Part shown: piece after piece, positions 35,221-42,867 of the stretch | Numbering within the stretch: position 1 is the first letter of the stretch | Layout: the number at the start of each line of letters is the position of its first letter | From: JALZAQ01 sp038253885 | GTDB lineage: Bacteria > Gemmatimonadota > Gemmatimonadetes > Gemmatimonadales > Gemmatimonadaceae | Direction: 5' to 3' | DNA length: 64,000 nucleotides | Assembly: GCA_038253885.1 (NCBI GenBank) | Contig: JBBSGP010000005.1 | Coordinates: 40,739-104,738 of the forward strand | Program-made: the position numbers and the translations under genes | Notes under the pieces: generated by a model | The model's input: only the letters and a program-made list of their open reading frames with translations | Databases searched by the model: none | What the model was told of the DNA's origin: nothing

Positions 35221-35242
35221 CCTCCCGCTCGGTGGCGGGAGG
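35221..35242 (-). promoter_or_regulatory. Leader hairpin upstream of rpsF, possible bS6:bS18 autoregulatory element
   Basis: In mRNA sense CCTCCCGC-CACCGA-GCGGGAGG, an 8-bp stem with an ACCGA-containing loop, ends 28 nt before the rpsF GTG. bS6:bS18 leaders described in other bacteria pair a stem with an exposed CCG; this one has CCG in the loop rather than a defined bulge, so the match is partial. Location and operon are right. Confidence 0.35.
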
Positions 35243-35269
35243 AGGGATCGAATTGTGGCGGAACGCTGA

Positions 35270-35299
35270 AATCTACCCGTGCTTCGGAAAGAAAAGCAA
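35270..35299 (-). promoter_or_regulatory. Candidate promoter of the rpsF operon
   Basis: On the minus strand TTGCTT (35294-35299) and TAGATT (35270-35275) with 18 bp between. Weak -35, reasonable -10. Would give a ~70-nt leader containing the hairpin at 35221-35242. Confidence 0.35.
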
Positions 35300-35326
35300 C
35301 GCCGCCCGCTGAGCCGACCTCAGCGG
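35288..35326 (-). terminator. Candidate terminator after the receiver-like gene
   Basis: On the minus strand CCGCTGAG-GTCGG-CTCAGCGG (35326-35306), an 8-bp stem overlapping the stop of the receiver-like gene, followed by a spacer and a TTTTCTTT run (35295-35288). The T run is ~10 nt from the stem, so efficiency is uncertain. It would separate that gene from rpsF. Confidence 0.45.
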
Positions 35327-35700
35327 CCCATCAGAAGCACGAGGGCGCTCAACACCCCTGCCAGCAGCGCGGCAAGACGGCGTGGATTCACCGGCAGCTC
35401 CACCACCTCGGCGCCGTGGATCACTGCCAGCGCCTCCGCATCGACGCGTCCCCGCGCGCCCGTGAACAGCACGACCCGGCTGCGGCATTCCGCGGCGCCA
35501 TCGAAGATCGCGTCGGCTCCGGCCAGTGCGACGTCGACATCGAGCAGGACTATCCGCGGACCGAGACGACCAACGCTATCGGGAACGCTCTCTCCGGTGA
35601 CGCCGAACACGGGATCATATCCGGCCAGCTCGGCCAGATAGCCGATCAGCGCGGCGAGCACGCTATTCTCCGCAACGATCAGCACGGTGGGGTGAGGCAT
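35320..35700 (-). CDS. Stand-alone degenerate receiver-like protein with hydrophobic C-terminus
   Basis: 126 residues with a CheY-like pattern: TVLIVAENS (Glu11 in place of the acidic pair), IVLLDVD with Asp54 at the phosphorylation position, VVLFT with Thr80. The conserved Lys of the KP motif is replaced (ELPVNP, Asn105). The final helix (LAALLAGVLSALVLLMG) is strongly hydrophobic, so it may be membrane-associated or form dimers. Phosphotransfer signalling is doubtful without the Lys. Starts with ATG, no clear ribosome binding site. Confidence 0.6.
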   Translation of the reverse strand: MPHPTVLIVAENSVLAALIGYLAELAGYDPVFGVTGESVPDSVGRLGPRIVLLDVDVALAGADAIFDGAAECRSRVVLFTGARGRVDAEALAVIHGAEVVELPVNPRRLAALLAGVLSALVLLMGR

Positions 35701-35778
35701 CGGCTAGACGTGGGGACGTTCGCGCCGCGGGAAACGTCGAAACGCGAACAACGGTGCAATGGGCGCGCCAGAAGTGGC

Positions 35779-35808
35779 TTGACGGAGTCGGTGATCTGAC
35801 GCTACGTT
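35779..35808 (+). promoter_or_regulatory. Candidate promoter upstream of the small gene at 35871
   Basis: TTGACG (35779-35784), 18 bp, TACGTT (35803-35808), about 63 bp before the ATG. Good -35, weak -10. The rest of the 170-bp divergent region shows nothing else. Confidence 0.3.
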
Positions 35809-35870
35809 TGTTTGCCGATGCGCCTCCCGGCAGCTGCTCCTGACGCCCCGCCTCCACATTGACGGGCAGC

Positions 35871-36188
35871 ATGACGGATTCCGCCGACTCCTCTGGCCTT
35901 CGCTCGAGCGCCCTATCGGCGGAGACGCTCGCGCAGTTGAGAGCGGCGCTCGCCACTCATATCCGGGACAGCTCACCGGACGGCGATCTGCGCCGTGCCT
36001 TGCGCGATACCTGCCAAGAGGCGCGCTCGCGTGGCATCCGAGCCGAGGAGCTGCTGGTCGCCTTCAAGCGGATGTGGTATGACCTGCCCGAAGTGCGCGC
36101 AACGCCGGTCGGGGAGACGCGCGACCGGCTGCTGGCACGCGTCGTCACAATGTGCATCCGGGAGTATTACGACAGGGATGCGGGCTGA
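35871..36188 (+). CDS. Small helical protein of unknown function
   Basis: 105 residues from the ATG at 35871 (a TTG 12 bases upstream is also in frame). No signal peptide, TM segment or recognised motif. Predicted all-helical: LSAETLAQLRAALATHIRD, DLRRALRDTCQEARSRGI, AEELLVAFKRMWYDLPEV, RDRLLARVVTMCIREYY. Possibly a small cytoplasmic regulator. Convergent with the pseudopilin genes, 10 bp apart. Confidence 0.55.
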   Translation: MTDSADSSGLRSSALSAETLAQLRAALATHIRDSSPDGDLRRALRDTCQEARSRGIRAEELLVAFKRMWYDLPEVRATPVGETRDRLLARVVTMCIREYYDRDAG

Positions 36189-36198
36189 CCGGCTCCCT

Positions 36199-37266
36199 TC
36201 AGTAAGCCGGCCAGTTGTCAGCCCACGCGTTCTTGAGGACCACGAGCGTTCGAAGATTCTTCGTGGCGTAGTACAGCTCGCAGGCGTTGTAGCGAAAGTA
36301 GATGGTCCCGGTGAGCGTGCTCGGTAGCGGAGCCCCACCGAGCTTGGCATTCAACCCGGTCACCACCGCGCCGTCGAACGTCCGGACGCCTTTGCCGCTG
36401 AAGTCGTCGCCGACGAGAATGGCGCCTTTCCAGCTGCTGTTGCCGATGTCGAGGGAGTGCTCAACGATCAGCACCCCCTGACCATCGGTGGGCAGCGTCC
36501 ACACCCCAGGTACCTTCACCAGGATCGTCGGATAGGAGCCCGAGGGAAAGGGCGGCCAGCTGCCGCCGGGAATGGTGACCGTGGGAGTGAGCGCGCTGCC
36601 GTCGAGAATTCCCGCCCAATCGATCTTGATCGACGACGCTGCCACCGCCGGCGCACCGAGATTCAGAATGGGCGGCTTTCCTCGCGGCGCCGTCGCGCCG
36701 ACGTAGGGACGCGAGGAGTCCACGGCGACGCCCGCCACCGAATCCTGATAGGTGAAGCGGCAGCTGTCGGTGGCTGGTCGACCGTCGAGCGCTCCTGAAC
36801 CTCCGGATTTGCTGACGCCAGCGAGCGCGGTGAACGTCGCGAGGACGCCCATCGGCTTATAGTTATAGGTCGCGAGCTGCGCGATCGTCCGCTCCGCCGC
36901 GGGAGTGCCCGCCAAGGCACCGCGCGTGCTCACGCCGTGCGAGCGGAGAACATAGAGCCAGCGAGTCGTATCGGCTCCCTTCTTGATCGGCGTGATCGTC
37001 ACGTCGGCGTAGCCCCCCGGAAGCGAGATCCGTGCGCTGTCGCCGTTGACGTTGAAAGGACCGGGCGTCGTGAGCCGCCGTTCGAGGCCCGTTTCGGCGA
37101 GTCCGAACGCGACCTGCTGCATCCGCTGATTATCGGTCACCCGCCTCTCGCTTCCGAGGAGGGCCAGAGTGGCGGCGAGCGCAACCGTGAGCAGCGCCAT
37201 GGTGAGGATCACCATCGGCAGCGCAAAGCCAGCGCGCGAGGAGCGACGGCCAGCGCCAGCTGTCAC
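36199..37266 (-). CDS. PilX-like pilus assembly / pseudopilin protein
   Basis: 355 residues from the GTG at 37266 overlapping the previous stop (GTGA). The N-terminus SSRAGFALPMVILTMALLTVALAATLALL is a prepilin-like or PilX-type membrane helix, though it lacks the Glu5 of major pilins. The following helix (NQRMQQVAFGLAETGLERRL) is as in PilX N-terminal domains. The rest is a beta-rich domain with two late cysteine-containing segments. Probably a minor component initiating a type IV pilus or type II secretion pseudopilus. Last of four overlapping genes. Confidence 0.65.
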   Translation of the reverse strand: MTAGAGRRSSRAGFALPMVILTMALLTVALAATLALLGSERRVTDNQRMQQVAFGLAETGLERRLTTPGPFNVNGDSARISLPGGYADVTITPIKKGADTTRWLYVLRSHGVSTRGALAGTPAAERTIAQLATYNYKPMGVLATFTALAGVSKSGGSGALDGRPATDSCRFTYQDSVAGVAVDSSRPYVGATAPRGKPPILNLGAPAVAASSIKIDWAGILDGSALTPTVTIPGGSWPPFPSGSYPTILVKVPGVWTLPTDGQGVLIVEHSLDIGNSSWKGAILVGDDFSGKGVRTFDGAVVTGLNAKLGGAPLPSTLTGTIYFRYNACELYYATKNLRTLVVLKNAWADNWPAY

Positions 37267-38168
37267 TTCGTTCGGTTGTGGAAGAACACGGCCGTGGTCA
37301 CGGGCGCACGCTCGGGGCGAGCGGCATTCTGCGGCGCCCGCTCGCTGAGCGCGTCGAGCTTCAAGCCGAGTCCGCGGATGGTCGCCAGCACGGCGGGCGC
37401 GGCGAGCTGCGGCGTGGGTCCGTTGGCGACGTAGAACAGAAAGCGGGCTGACGAATCGAACGGCGCCGCCACCTCCTCCGCGCTGCCGCTCGCGAGGAGT
37501 GTCCGCCAGAGGGCGATCGCACCGGGCACGGCCGACGAGGGCGCAAAGGAATACTTCACGTGCTGCTCGAGAAGGATCGGCGATCCGATCGCGGCCAGAC
37601 CTGCCGCACCACCGGCGGCGACACCGGGAGTGATATCCGCGACGCGGCCTCCCGGCAGCGTCGTGATCCCGGCCGCCGTGCAGGCCGGGACGTTGCCCGG
37701 ATGCAGACCGGCACCGTCCTCGACGTAGTGATAGAGATACGCTTGGCCGGTGGAGACGGTGTCTCTCCACGCGTACCCCGAGAACCCCAGGTTGTCCGCG
37801 TTCGCGAAGTCGACGGAATCCGTCGGCAACAGGCTCGCGGTCATGACGGTGGCAGACCGCTGGCAGATGACACCGAGAGCGAACGGCACCCGGATCGTCA
37901 CGGCGGTGCCGGAGGCGCCGATGATCGCCGAGGTGTCGGTGGCGAGAGTGTCCGATGCCTCGACCATGCGCAGCTCCGACAGCATGAGCGTGAGCGCGCC
38001 GCGCGAGACCGCCCGCGCATTCCGCGACGCCAGCAGCTGGTCGAAGTATCGCGACTGCCACACCATCAGACGGGTCATGCCCGTTCCGATGATCGCGAGC
38101 ACGAGCAAGGCGATCATCAGCTCGACGAGAGTCTGCCCGCGTCGGGCAGTGACAGTGCGGCGCCTCAT
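37263..38168 (-). CDS. PilW-like prepilin-type protein
   Basis: 301 residues. Type IV prepilin N-terminus: a short basic leader, then the processing site RRGQTLVELMIALLVLAII (cleavage after Gly, Glu5 present). The long C-terminal region is consistent with minor pilin PilW. The ATG overlaps the pilV-like stop (ATGA). Confidence 0.75.
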   Translation of the reverse strand: MRRRTVTARRGQTLVELMIALLVLAIIGTGMTRLMVWQSRYFDQLLASRNARAVSRGALTLMLSELRMVEASDTLATDTSAIIGASGTAVTIRVPFALGVICQRSATVMTASLLPTDSVDFANADNLGFSGYAWRDTVSTGQAYLYHYVEDGAGLHPGNVPACTAAGITTLPGGRVADITPGVAAGGAAGLAAIGSPILLEQHVKYSFAPSSAVPGAIALWRTLLASGSAEEVAAPFDSSARFLFYVANGPTPQLAAPAVLATIRGLGLKLDALSERAPQNAARPERAPVTTAVFFHNRTK

Positions 38169-38557
38169 GGTGTGTTGAACGGGCTCGGCCTCGTCTGCGT
38201 CCGGTCGAGCATTTCCGTGTCCGGCCGCAACACGCCGTTCGCGGGCGTGATGACCAGGGTGACCCGCTTGAAAGCCGCGGAATCGGCGATCCTGATCTCT
38301 CGCGTATACGCGAACGGCGGCGTGCTGAAAGTCCGCGTGCCGGAGTCGGCGCGAAGCGCGAGGGAATCGTACGGCACGGCGGCGAGCCGATTGAGCTCGC
38401 GCTGAATGGCAGCGTTGATGTACGTGCCGTTCCCAACCGCATACGACTGCCGCGCGAGCTGGAAGCTCACCGCACCCAGCGAGGCGAGGATGATCGCCAG
38501 AATGGTGATGGAGACCACCACCTCCACCAGCGACATGCCGCGCCGCCGGCCGGTCAC
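38165..38557 (-). CDS. PilV-like prepilin-type protein
   Basis: 130 residues; RRRGMSLVEVVVSITILAIILASLGA is the prepilin processing site with hydrophobic helix and Glu5. Short beta-rich C-terminus, fitting a PilV/GspI-type minor pilin. Overlaps its neighbours on both sides by four bases. Confidence 0.75.
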   Translation of the reverse strand: MTGRRRGMSLVEVVVSITILAIILASLGAVSFQLARQSYAVGNGTYINAAIQRELNRLAAVPYDSLALRADSGTRTFSTPPFAYTREIRIADSAAFKRVTLVITPANGVLRPDTEMLDRTQTRPSPFNTP

Positions 38558-39015
38558 GGTAGGACCCGCACCTGTCCCGTCCGGGACATCGCGATCCGGC
38601 GCGAATACGCGCCTGGCGGAGCTTCACCCACGGTGACGGTGTCCGGGCCCGACGCGAGGCCGTTCGGAAAGATCTGCACCGAGGAGGCAGTGGCGCCCAA
38701 CGACCCCAGGGCGTAGGTCCTGTCCTGGGTCAAGACGCGCTTGAAGAGAAGCTTCGCGCTCGCGCGGTCGGTGATCGTATAGGAATGGTTGGTGAGATCG
38801 AAGTCGAGCTGAACCGGCTTCCGCTGCCGCCCGGCGAGGGAGAACGCGAGCTCGAGGTCGCCGGCCACCACGATCGCCGCGCGGTTCACGCGAGAGTGCG
38901 CCATCGCCACGCTGGCTTTGGGCATCACCATGACCGCGGCGATGCCGATGATCACCAGCGTCATCGCCACTTCCACAAGAGTGAAGGCGCGCCGGTTCGT
39001 CCTGGCTCGGGCCAT
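38554..39015 (-). CDS. FimT/GspH-like pseudopilin
   Basis: 153 residues from the ATG at 39015 (MARARTNRRAFTLVEVAMT). Prepilin site RRAFTLVEVAMTLVIIG: the residue before Phe is Ala rather than the usual Gly, which prepilin peptidases tolerate. The remainder fits the GspH/FimT fold. First of the four pseudopilin genes. A TATGAT element in a small inverted repeat lies 80-90 bp upstream, but no good -35 was found. Confidence 0.75.
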   Translation of the reverse strand: MARARTNRRAFTLVEVAMTLVIIGIAAVMVMPKASVAMAHSRVNRAAIVVAGDLELAFSLAGRQRKPVQLDFDLTNHSYTITDRASAKLLFKRVLTQDRTYALGSLGATASSVQIFPNGLASGPDTVTVGEAPPGAYSRRIAMSRTGQVRVLP

Positions 39016-39177
39016 CGCGATAACTGGAAGGTGACACGAAGCTGCCGCCAGAGCGAAAGGGTTCCGCCCGATGCCGCCTCGTGTCTCGCTGCTCTGGGAT
39101 CCTATCATAGGACGCCCCATCATGATAAACAGAACCCCGGTCGAACGGGATGGTAATCGCATGTTTCGCACCTCCGC

Positions 39178-40278
39178 TCACACGTTGAAGCGGAAGAGGA
39201 GGACGTCCCCATCCTTCACCACGTATTCCTTGCCTTCCGAGCGAACCGCGCCCTTCTCGCGGGCGCCCTTCCAGCCGTCGTGGGCGACAAAATCATCGTA
39301 AGAAACGGTTTCGGCGCGGATGAAACCCCGCTCGAAGTCGGTGTGGATCACCGCCGCCGCCTGCGGCGCCGTATCGCCGTCGTGAATCGTCCAGGCCCGA
39401 ACCTCAGGCTCTCCGGCGGTGAAGTAGGTCCGTAACCCGAGGAGGTGGTAGCCGGCCCGGATCAGCCGATCGAGGCCGGCCGAGCTGAGGCCGAGTGAGC
39501 TGAGGAAGTCCTGGCGATCCGCCGCGGGAAGCTCCGCCAGCTCCGATTCGATCTTCGCGGAGAAGGGAACGATCTCCGCCGGCTCCCCGCTCCGCGCCAC
39601 CGTCGAGCGAAGGGTCGTCAAATACCTTCCCTCCTCGCCCGTCAGCTCCTGGTCGCTGACATTCGCCGCGTAGAGCACGGGCTTGAGCGTCAGGAGCATC
39701 AGGGGGGCAAGAAGCGATCTGTCTCCGGTGTCCGGAGCCGCCTCCCAGAGGCCTCGTCCTTCGCTCAACAGAGCGTGGGCGCGCTCGAGCACCGGGAGCT
39801 CCGCCAGCGCTTCGGCCTCGCCCGATTTCGCCGACCGGCGCACCCTGTCGAGGCGCTTCTCAACAGTGGCGAGGTCCGCGAGAGCGAGCTCGAACTCGAT
39901 CACCTCGCGGTCCCGCACCGGATCCACCGAGCCCATCACGTGAAGCACATCCGCGTCGTCGAAGCACCGGACGACGTGGATGATCGCGTCCGTCTCCCGG
40001 ATGTTGGCGAGGAACTTGTTTCCGAGGCCTTCGCCGGTCGCGGCTCCCCTGACGAGACCGGCGATGTCGACGAACTGAACGACAGCCGGAACGGTCCGTT
40101 TCGGCTGCACGATCGCCGCAACCCGGTGGAGGCGAGGATCCGGCACTTCCACCATGCCGACGTTCGGCTCGACGGTGCAGAAGGGATAGTTGGCCGCGTC
40201 GGCTCCAGCGGCGGTGAGAGCGTTGAACAGAGTGGACTTGCCGACGTTCGGCAGGCCGACGATCGCGAGCTTGAGCAT
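39178..40278 (-). CDS. ychF: Redox-regulated ATPase YchF
   Basis: 366 residues, Obg-like ATPase: MLKLAIVGLPNVGKSTLFNALT (P-loop), ANYPFCTVEPNVG, FVDIAGLVRGA, a coiled-coil insertion, and the C-terminal TGS domain with YFTAGE-EVRAW, HTDFERGFIRAE and YVVKDGDVLLFRFNV. OLA1/YchF prefers ATP and binds ribosomes. Follows pth by 36 bp, a common bacterial order. Confidence 0.97.
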   Translation of the reverse strand: MLKLAIVGLPNVGKSTLFNALTAAGADAANYPFCTVEPNVGMVEVPDPRLHRVAAIVQPKRTVPAVVQFVDIAGLVRGAATGEGLGNKFLANIRETDAIIHVVRCFDDADVLHVMGSVDPVRDREVIEFELALADLATVEKRLDRVRRSAKSGEAEALAELPVLERAHALLSEGRGLWEAAPDTGDRSLLAPLMLLTLKPVLYAANVSDQELTGEEGRYLTTLRSTVARSGEPAEIVPFSAKIESELAELPAADRQDFLSSLGLSSAGLDRLIRAGYHLLGLRTYFTAGEPEVRAWTIHDGDTAPQAAAVIHTDFERGFIRAETVSYDDFVAHDGWKGAREKGAVRSEGKEYVVKDGDVLLFRFNV

Positions 40279-40314
40279 GACGGTGGTGTGAATCGTGAAG
40301 CGGGTCGGCGCGCC

Positions 40315-40902
40315 TCAGGGCGTCGCCGACTCGCGGTTGAACCGGTTCATGGCGGCGTCGATGCCGTCGCTGAGCCAGAGCTCGGCGGTCTCCGTGAGAC
40401 GCGGCAAGAGCTCGAGTATGATCGCGCGGTCGGCCTTGCCGAAGGCTGACAGCACGAAATCACGCAGCACGCCCGGGCCGCGACCCGGCTCCGCGGGATG
40501 AATGCCGATGCGCAACCGAGAGTAATCCCGAGACCCGAGGGCTTTCTCCACGCTCTTGAGCCCGTTGTGCCCACCGGCGCTGCCGCTCGCGCGAAGCCGG
40601 TAGCGACCGACCGCCAGCGCGACATCGTCGACGACTGCGAGAAGGTCGCTGACGGGGGACCAGAAGGGACGCCGCAAATAGGGGGTGAGCACGTCGCCGC
40701 TGAGGTTCATGAAAGTGAGCGGCTTGATCAGACGAACCTGCCGGGGACCCACGCGCCCGCTCGCCACCAGCGCGTCACCGTTCTTGCGCCATCCGTCGAG
40801 ATGCCAAACGTCGGCCAGGTGGTCGACCACCCACCAGCCGACGTTGTGACGCGTCTGCTCGTACTCTCGCCCCGGATTCCCGAGGCCCAGAATGATCTTC
40901 AT
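40315..40902 (-). CDS. pth: Peptidyl-tRNA hydrolase
   Basis: 195 residues: LGLGNPGREYEQTRHNVGWW with the catalytic His, the LIKPLTFMNLSG motif, DVALAVGRYRLRASGSAGGHNGLKS, and LRIGIHP. Releases tRNA from prematurely dropped peptidyl-tRNAs. Lies between rplY and ychF. Confidence 0.96.
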   Translation of the reverse strand: MKIILGLGNPGREYEQTRHNVGWWVVDHLADVWHLDGWRKNGDALVASGRVGPRQVRLIKPLTFMNLSGDVLTPYLRRPFWSPVSDLLAVVDDVALAVGRYRLRASGSAGGHNGLKSVEKALGSRDYSRLRIGIHPAEPGRGPGVLRDFVLSAFGKADRAIILELLPRLTETAELWLSDGIDAAMNRFNRESATP

Positions 40903-40914
40903 GGGTGGCAGCGT

Positions 40915-40965
40915 CCCCCTCGGGCACCCGGCTGCGCGCGGCAGCCGGATGCATCCGACAGGGGG
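40915..40965 (-). other. Interrupted hairpin between rplY and pth
   Basis: Outer arms CCCCCT (40915-40920) and AGGGGG (40960-40965) enclose an inner perfect 8-bp stem CCGGCTGC/GCAGCCGG (40928-40935, 40941-40948) with a GCGCG loop. It occupies almost the whole 63-bp gap. No T tract, so probably an mRNA processing or attenuation structure rather than a simple terminator. Confidence 0.4.
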
Positions 40966-41637
40966 CTACTTCTTCTCCCCTCCCTCCGCCTCGTCCTCGT
41001 CCGCCTTGGTCTTGCGGATGAGCTCCGGCTCGGCAGGTGCCTCCGCGCCCTCGACCTCGGCGGCCACGGGAGCGACCTCCACACGGGGCGGGGCGACGAC
41101 GCAGATCGTGGAGTCGGCGTCCTCCATCACGGTCACGCCGTCCGGGAGCTTGAGGTCGCGCACGTGGATGGATTCGTTGAGCCCCAGTCCGGAGACATCG
41201 ACGTCGATGTGATTCGGGATGTTGGCGGGATCGACTTCGATCGCCAACTCGCGCAACACCTGGTCGAGTGTGCCGCCCTCGTTCCGGACGCCGTGAGAGA
41301 TACCGGTGAGCACGAGCGGAACGTTGACGCTGATGTGCTCGCCGGCGACCAGCTCCTGGAAGTCGATGTGCAGGATCTGGCGCTTGAACGGGTGACGCTG
41401 GATCTCGCGAATGATTGTGCGAACGCTGCTGCCGCTCATCGCCAACTCGACGACGGTCGTCTCGAAGGAGATGTGCTCGAGCAATTTCTCCAGCTCGCGC
41501 GTGTCGATCGCGAGCGGTTGGGGATCGCGGTGGTGGCCGTACACGACACCGGGGATGCGGGCCGCCGCGCGGAGCTTACGCGCGGCGCCTTTCCCCACCT
41601 CGGTGCGGGGGGTGCAATTGAGTGTTGCCGTAGCCAT
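40966..41637 (-). CDS. rplY: 50S ribosomal protein bL25/general stress protein Ctc
   Basis: 223 residues from the ATG at 41637 with GGAGA seven bases upstream. N-terminal 5S rRNA-binding domain (TEVGKGAARKLRAAARIPGVVYG, HPFKRQILHIDFQEL) and the C-terminal TL5/Ctc domain (GLGLNESIHVRDLKLPDGV). Acidic tail. The two-domain form is usual for bacteria outside the gammaproteobacteria. Confidence 0.95.
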   Translation of the reverse strand: MATATLNCTPRTEVGKGAARKLRAAARIPGVVYGHHRDPQPLAIDTRELEKLLEHISFETTVVELAMSGSSVRTIIREIQRHPFKRQILHIDFQELVAGEHISVNVPLVLTGISHGVRNEGGTLDQVLRELAIEVDPANIPNHIDVDVSGLGLNESIHVRDLKLPDGVTVMEDADSTICVVAPPRVEVAPVAAEVEGAEAPAEPELIRKTKADEDEAEGGEKK

Positions 41638-41727
41638 GGTGCTCTCCATCGGTGCGGTGAGTGATCAGGGGGCCGGGAACCGCGACGCCCGAGCCCGTGC
41701 TGCGAAAGATAGTCGATGCGGGCGAAG

Positions 41728-42684
41728 TCAGTCGAACAGGCTGCTCACCGACTCCTCACTGTGCGTGTAGCGAATGGCCTTTGCGAGCAGATCGCCGACC
41801 GACAGGACGCGGAGCTGCGGAAAGCGCCGCTCCTCCGGAATCGTGACGGTGTCGGTGACGGTCACCTCCACGATTGGCGCTCCGGCGAGCCGGCCGGCCG
41901 CGGGGCCGGAGAGGAGCGCGTGGGTCGCGCAGACGTACACGTCCTTGGCGCCCAGCTCCTTGAGCTGGTGGGCCGCTGCTGTCACCGTGCCGGCCGTGTC
42001 GATCATGTCGTCGGGAATGAGGCAATCCCGACCCTCGACCTCGCCGACGACGTTCAGCACTTCGGCAACGTTGGCGGCCGGGCGTCTCTTGTCGATGATC
42101 GCGAAGCTGCCGTTGAGCCGCTTCGCGAAGCCCCGCGCCATCTTCGCCGAGCCGACATCCGGCGCAACCACCACCAGATTGCTCAGCTGCTTCTTTCGGT
42201 AGTGGGAGACGAACACCGGGGACGCGTAGAGATGATCTACCGGAATGTCGAAGAACCCCTGCAGTTGGTGCTGGTGAAAGTCGATTCCCAGGACGCGATT
42301 GGCCCCGGCGGTGATGATCATGTTCGCCACCAGCTTGGCGCCGATCGCGACCCGGGGCTGGTCCTTGCGGTCCTGGCGAGAGTAGCCGTAATACGGCATC
42401 ACGCAGGTGACGCGAGCAGCCGACGCTCGCCGCGCCGCATCGATCAGCAGCAGCAGCTCCAACAGATTCTCGGCCGGCGGGTTGGTCGGTTGCACGATGA
42501 AAACATCGTGGCCGCGAATGTTCTCATCGATCCGCACGAAGATCTCGCCGTCGGCGAACCGGGAGAGGGTGACCTTGCACAGGTCCACACCGAGCGAGCC
42601 ACCGATCTCTTCGGCGAGCGGGCGGTTCGCCGTGCCCGCGAGCAGCTTGAACCCTCGGCTCCGCGGGGCGAGCATCTCATCCAT
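41728..42684 (-). CDS. prs: Ribose-phosphate pyrophosphokinase
   Basis: 318 residues. Makes PRPP from ribose 5-phosphate and ATP. GTANRPLAEEIG, FADGEIFVRIDENIRG, PYYGYSRQDRKDQPR (ATP flexible loop), VVAPDVGSAKMARGFAKRL and the PRPP loop DDMIDTAGTVTAAA are all present. Preceded on the same strand by tRNA-Gln. Confidence 0.97.
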   Translation of the reverse strand: MDEMLAPRSRGFKLLAGTANRPLAEEIGGSLGVDLCKVTLSRFADGEIFVRIDENIRGHDVFIVQPTNPPAENLLELLLLIDAARRASAARVTCVMPYYGYSRQDRKDQPRVAIGAKLVANMIITAGANRVLGIDFHQHQLQGFFDIPVDHLYASPVFVSHYRKKQLSNLVVVAPDVGSAKMARGFAKRLNGSFAIIDKRRPAANVAEVLNVVGEVEGRDCLIPDDMIDTAGTVTAAAHQLKELGAKDVYVCATHALLSGPAAGRLAGAPIVEVTVTDTVTIPEERRFPQLRVLSVGDLLAKAIRYTHSEESVSSLFD

Positions 42685-42784
42685 GGCGGCAGCCGTGTCG
42701 CATCGTCAGGGCGGGGCAGGATGGGGAGGGAGGAGTGACCGTGAGATCGCTGCTGGGGTGGATGCCGCGGCCGACCGCGCTCCA

Positions 42785-42855
42785 TTGCCCCCGGTGGATT
42801 CGAACCACCATTCTCGGATCCAAAGTCCGATGTCCTGCCATTGGACGAGGGGGCA
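42785..42855 (-). tRNA. tRNA-Gln(UUG)
   Basis: The minus strand folds as a full cloverleaf: acceptor TGCCCCC/GGGGGCA with discriminator A, D arm GTCC-AATGGCA-GGAC, anticodon stem TCGGA/TCCGA with loop CTTTGGA (anticodon TTG), and T arm GGTGG-TTCGAAT-CCACC. 71 nt including the discriminator; the terminal CCA is not encoded. Lies between ispE and prs, a common bacterial arrangement. Confidence 0.96.
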
Positions 42856-42867
42856 GCGAGCCCAAAG

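Noticed and set aside
39090..39120. TATGAT -10-like element upstream of the FimT-like gene
   Set aside because: No acceptable -35 at 16-18 bp; listed only in the gene text.
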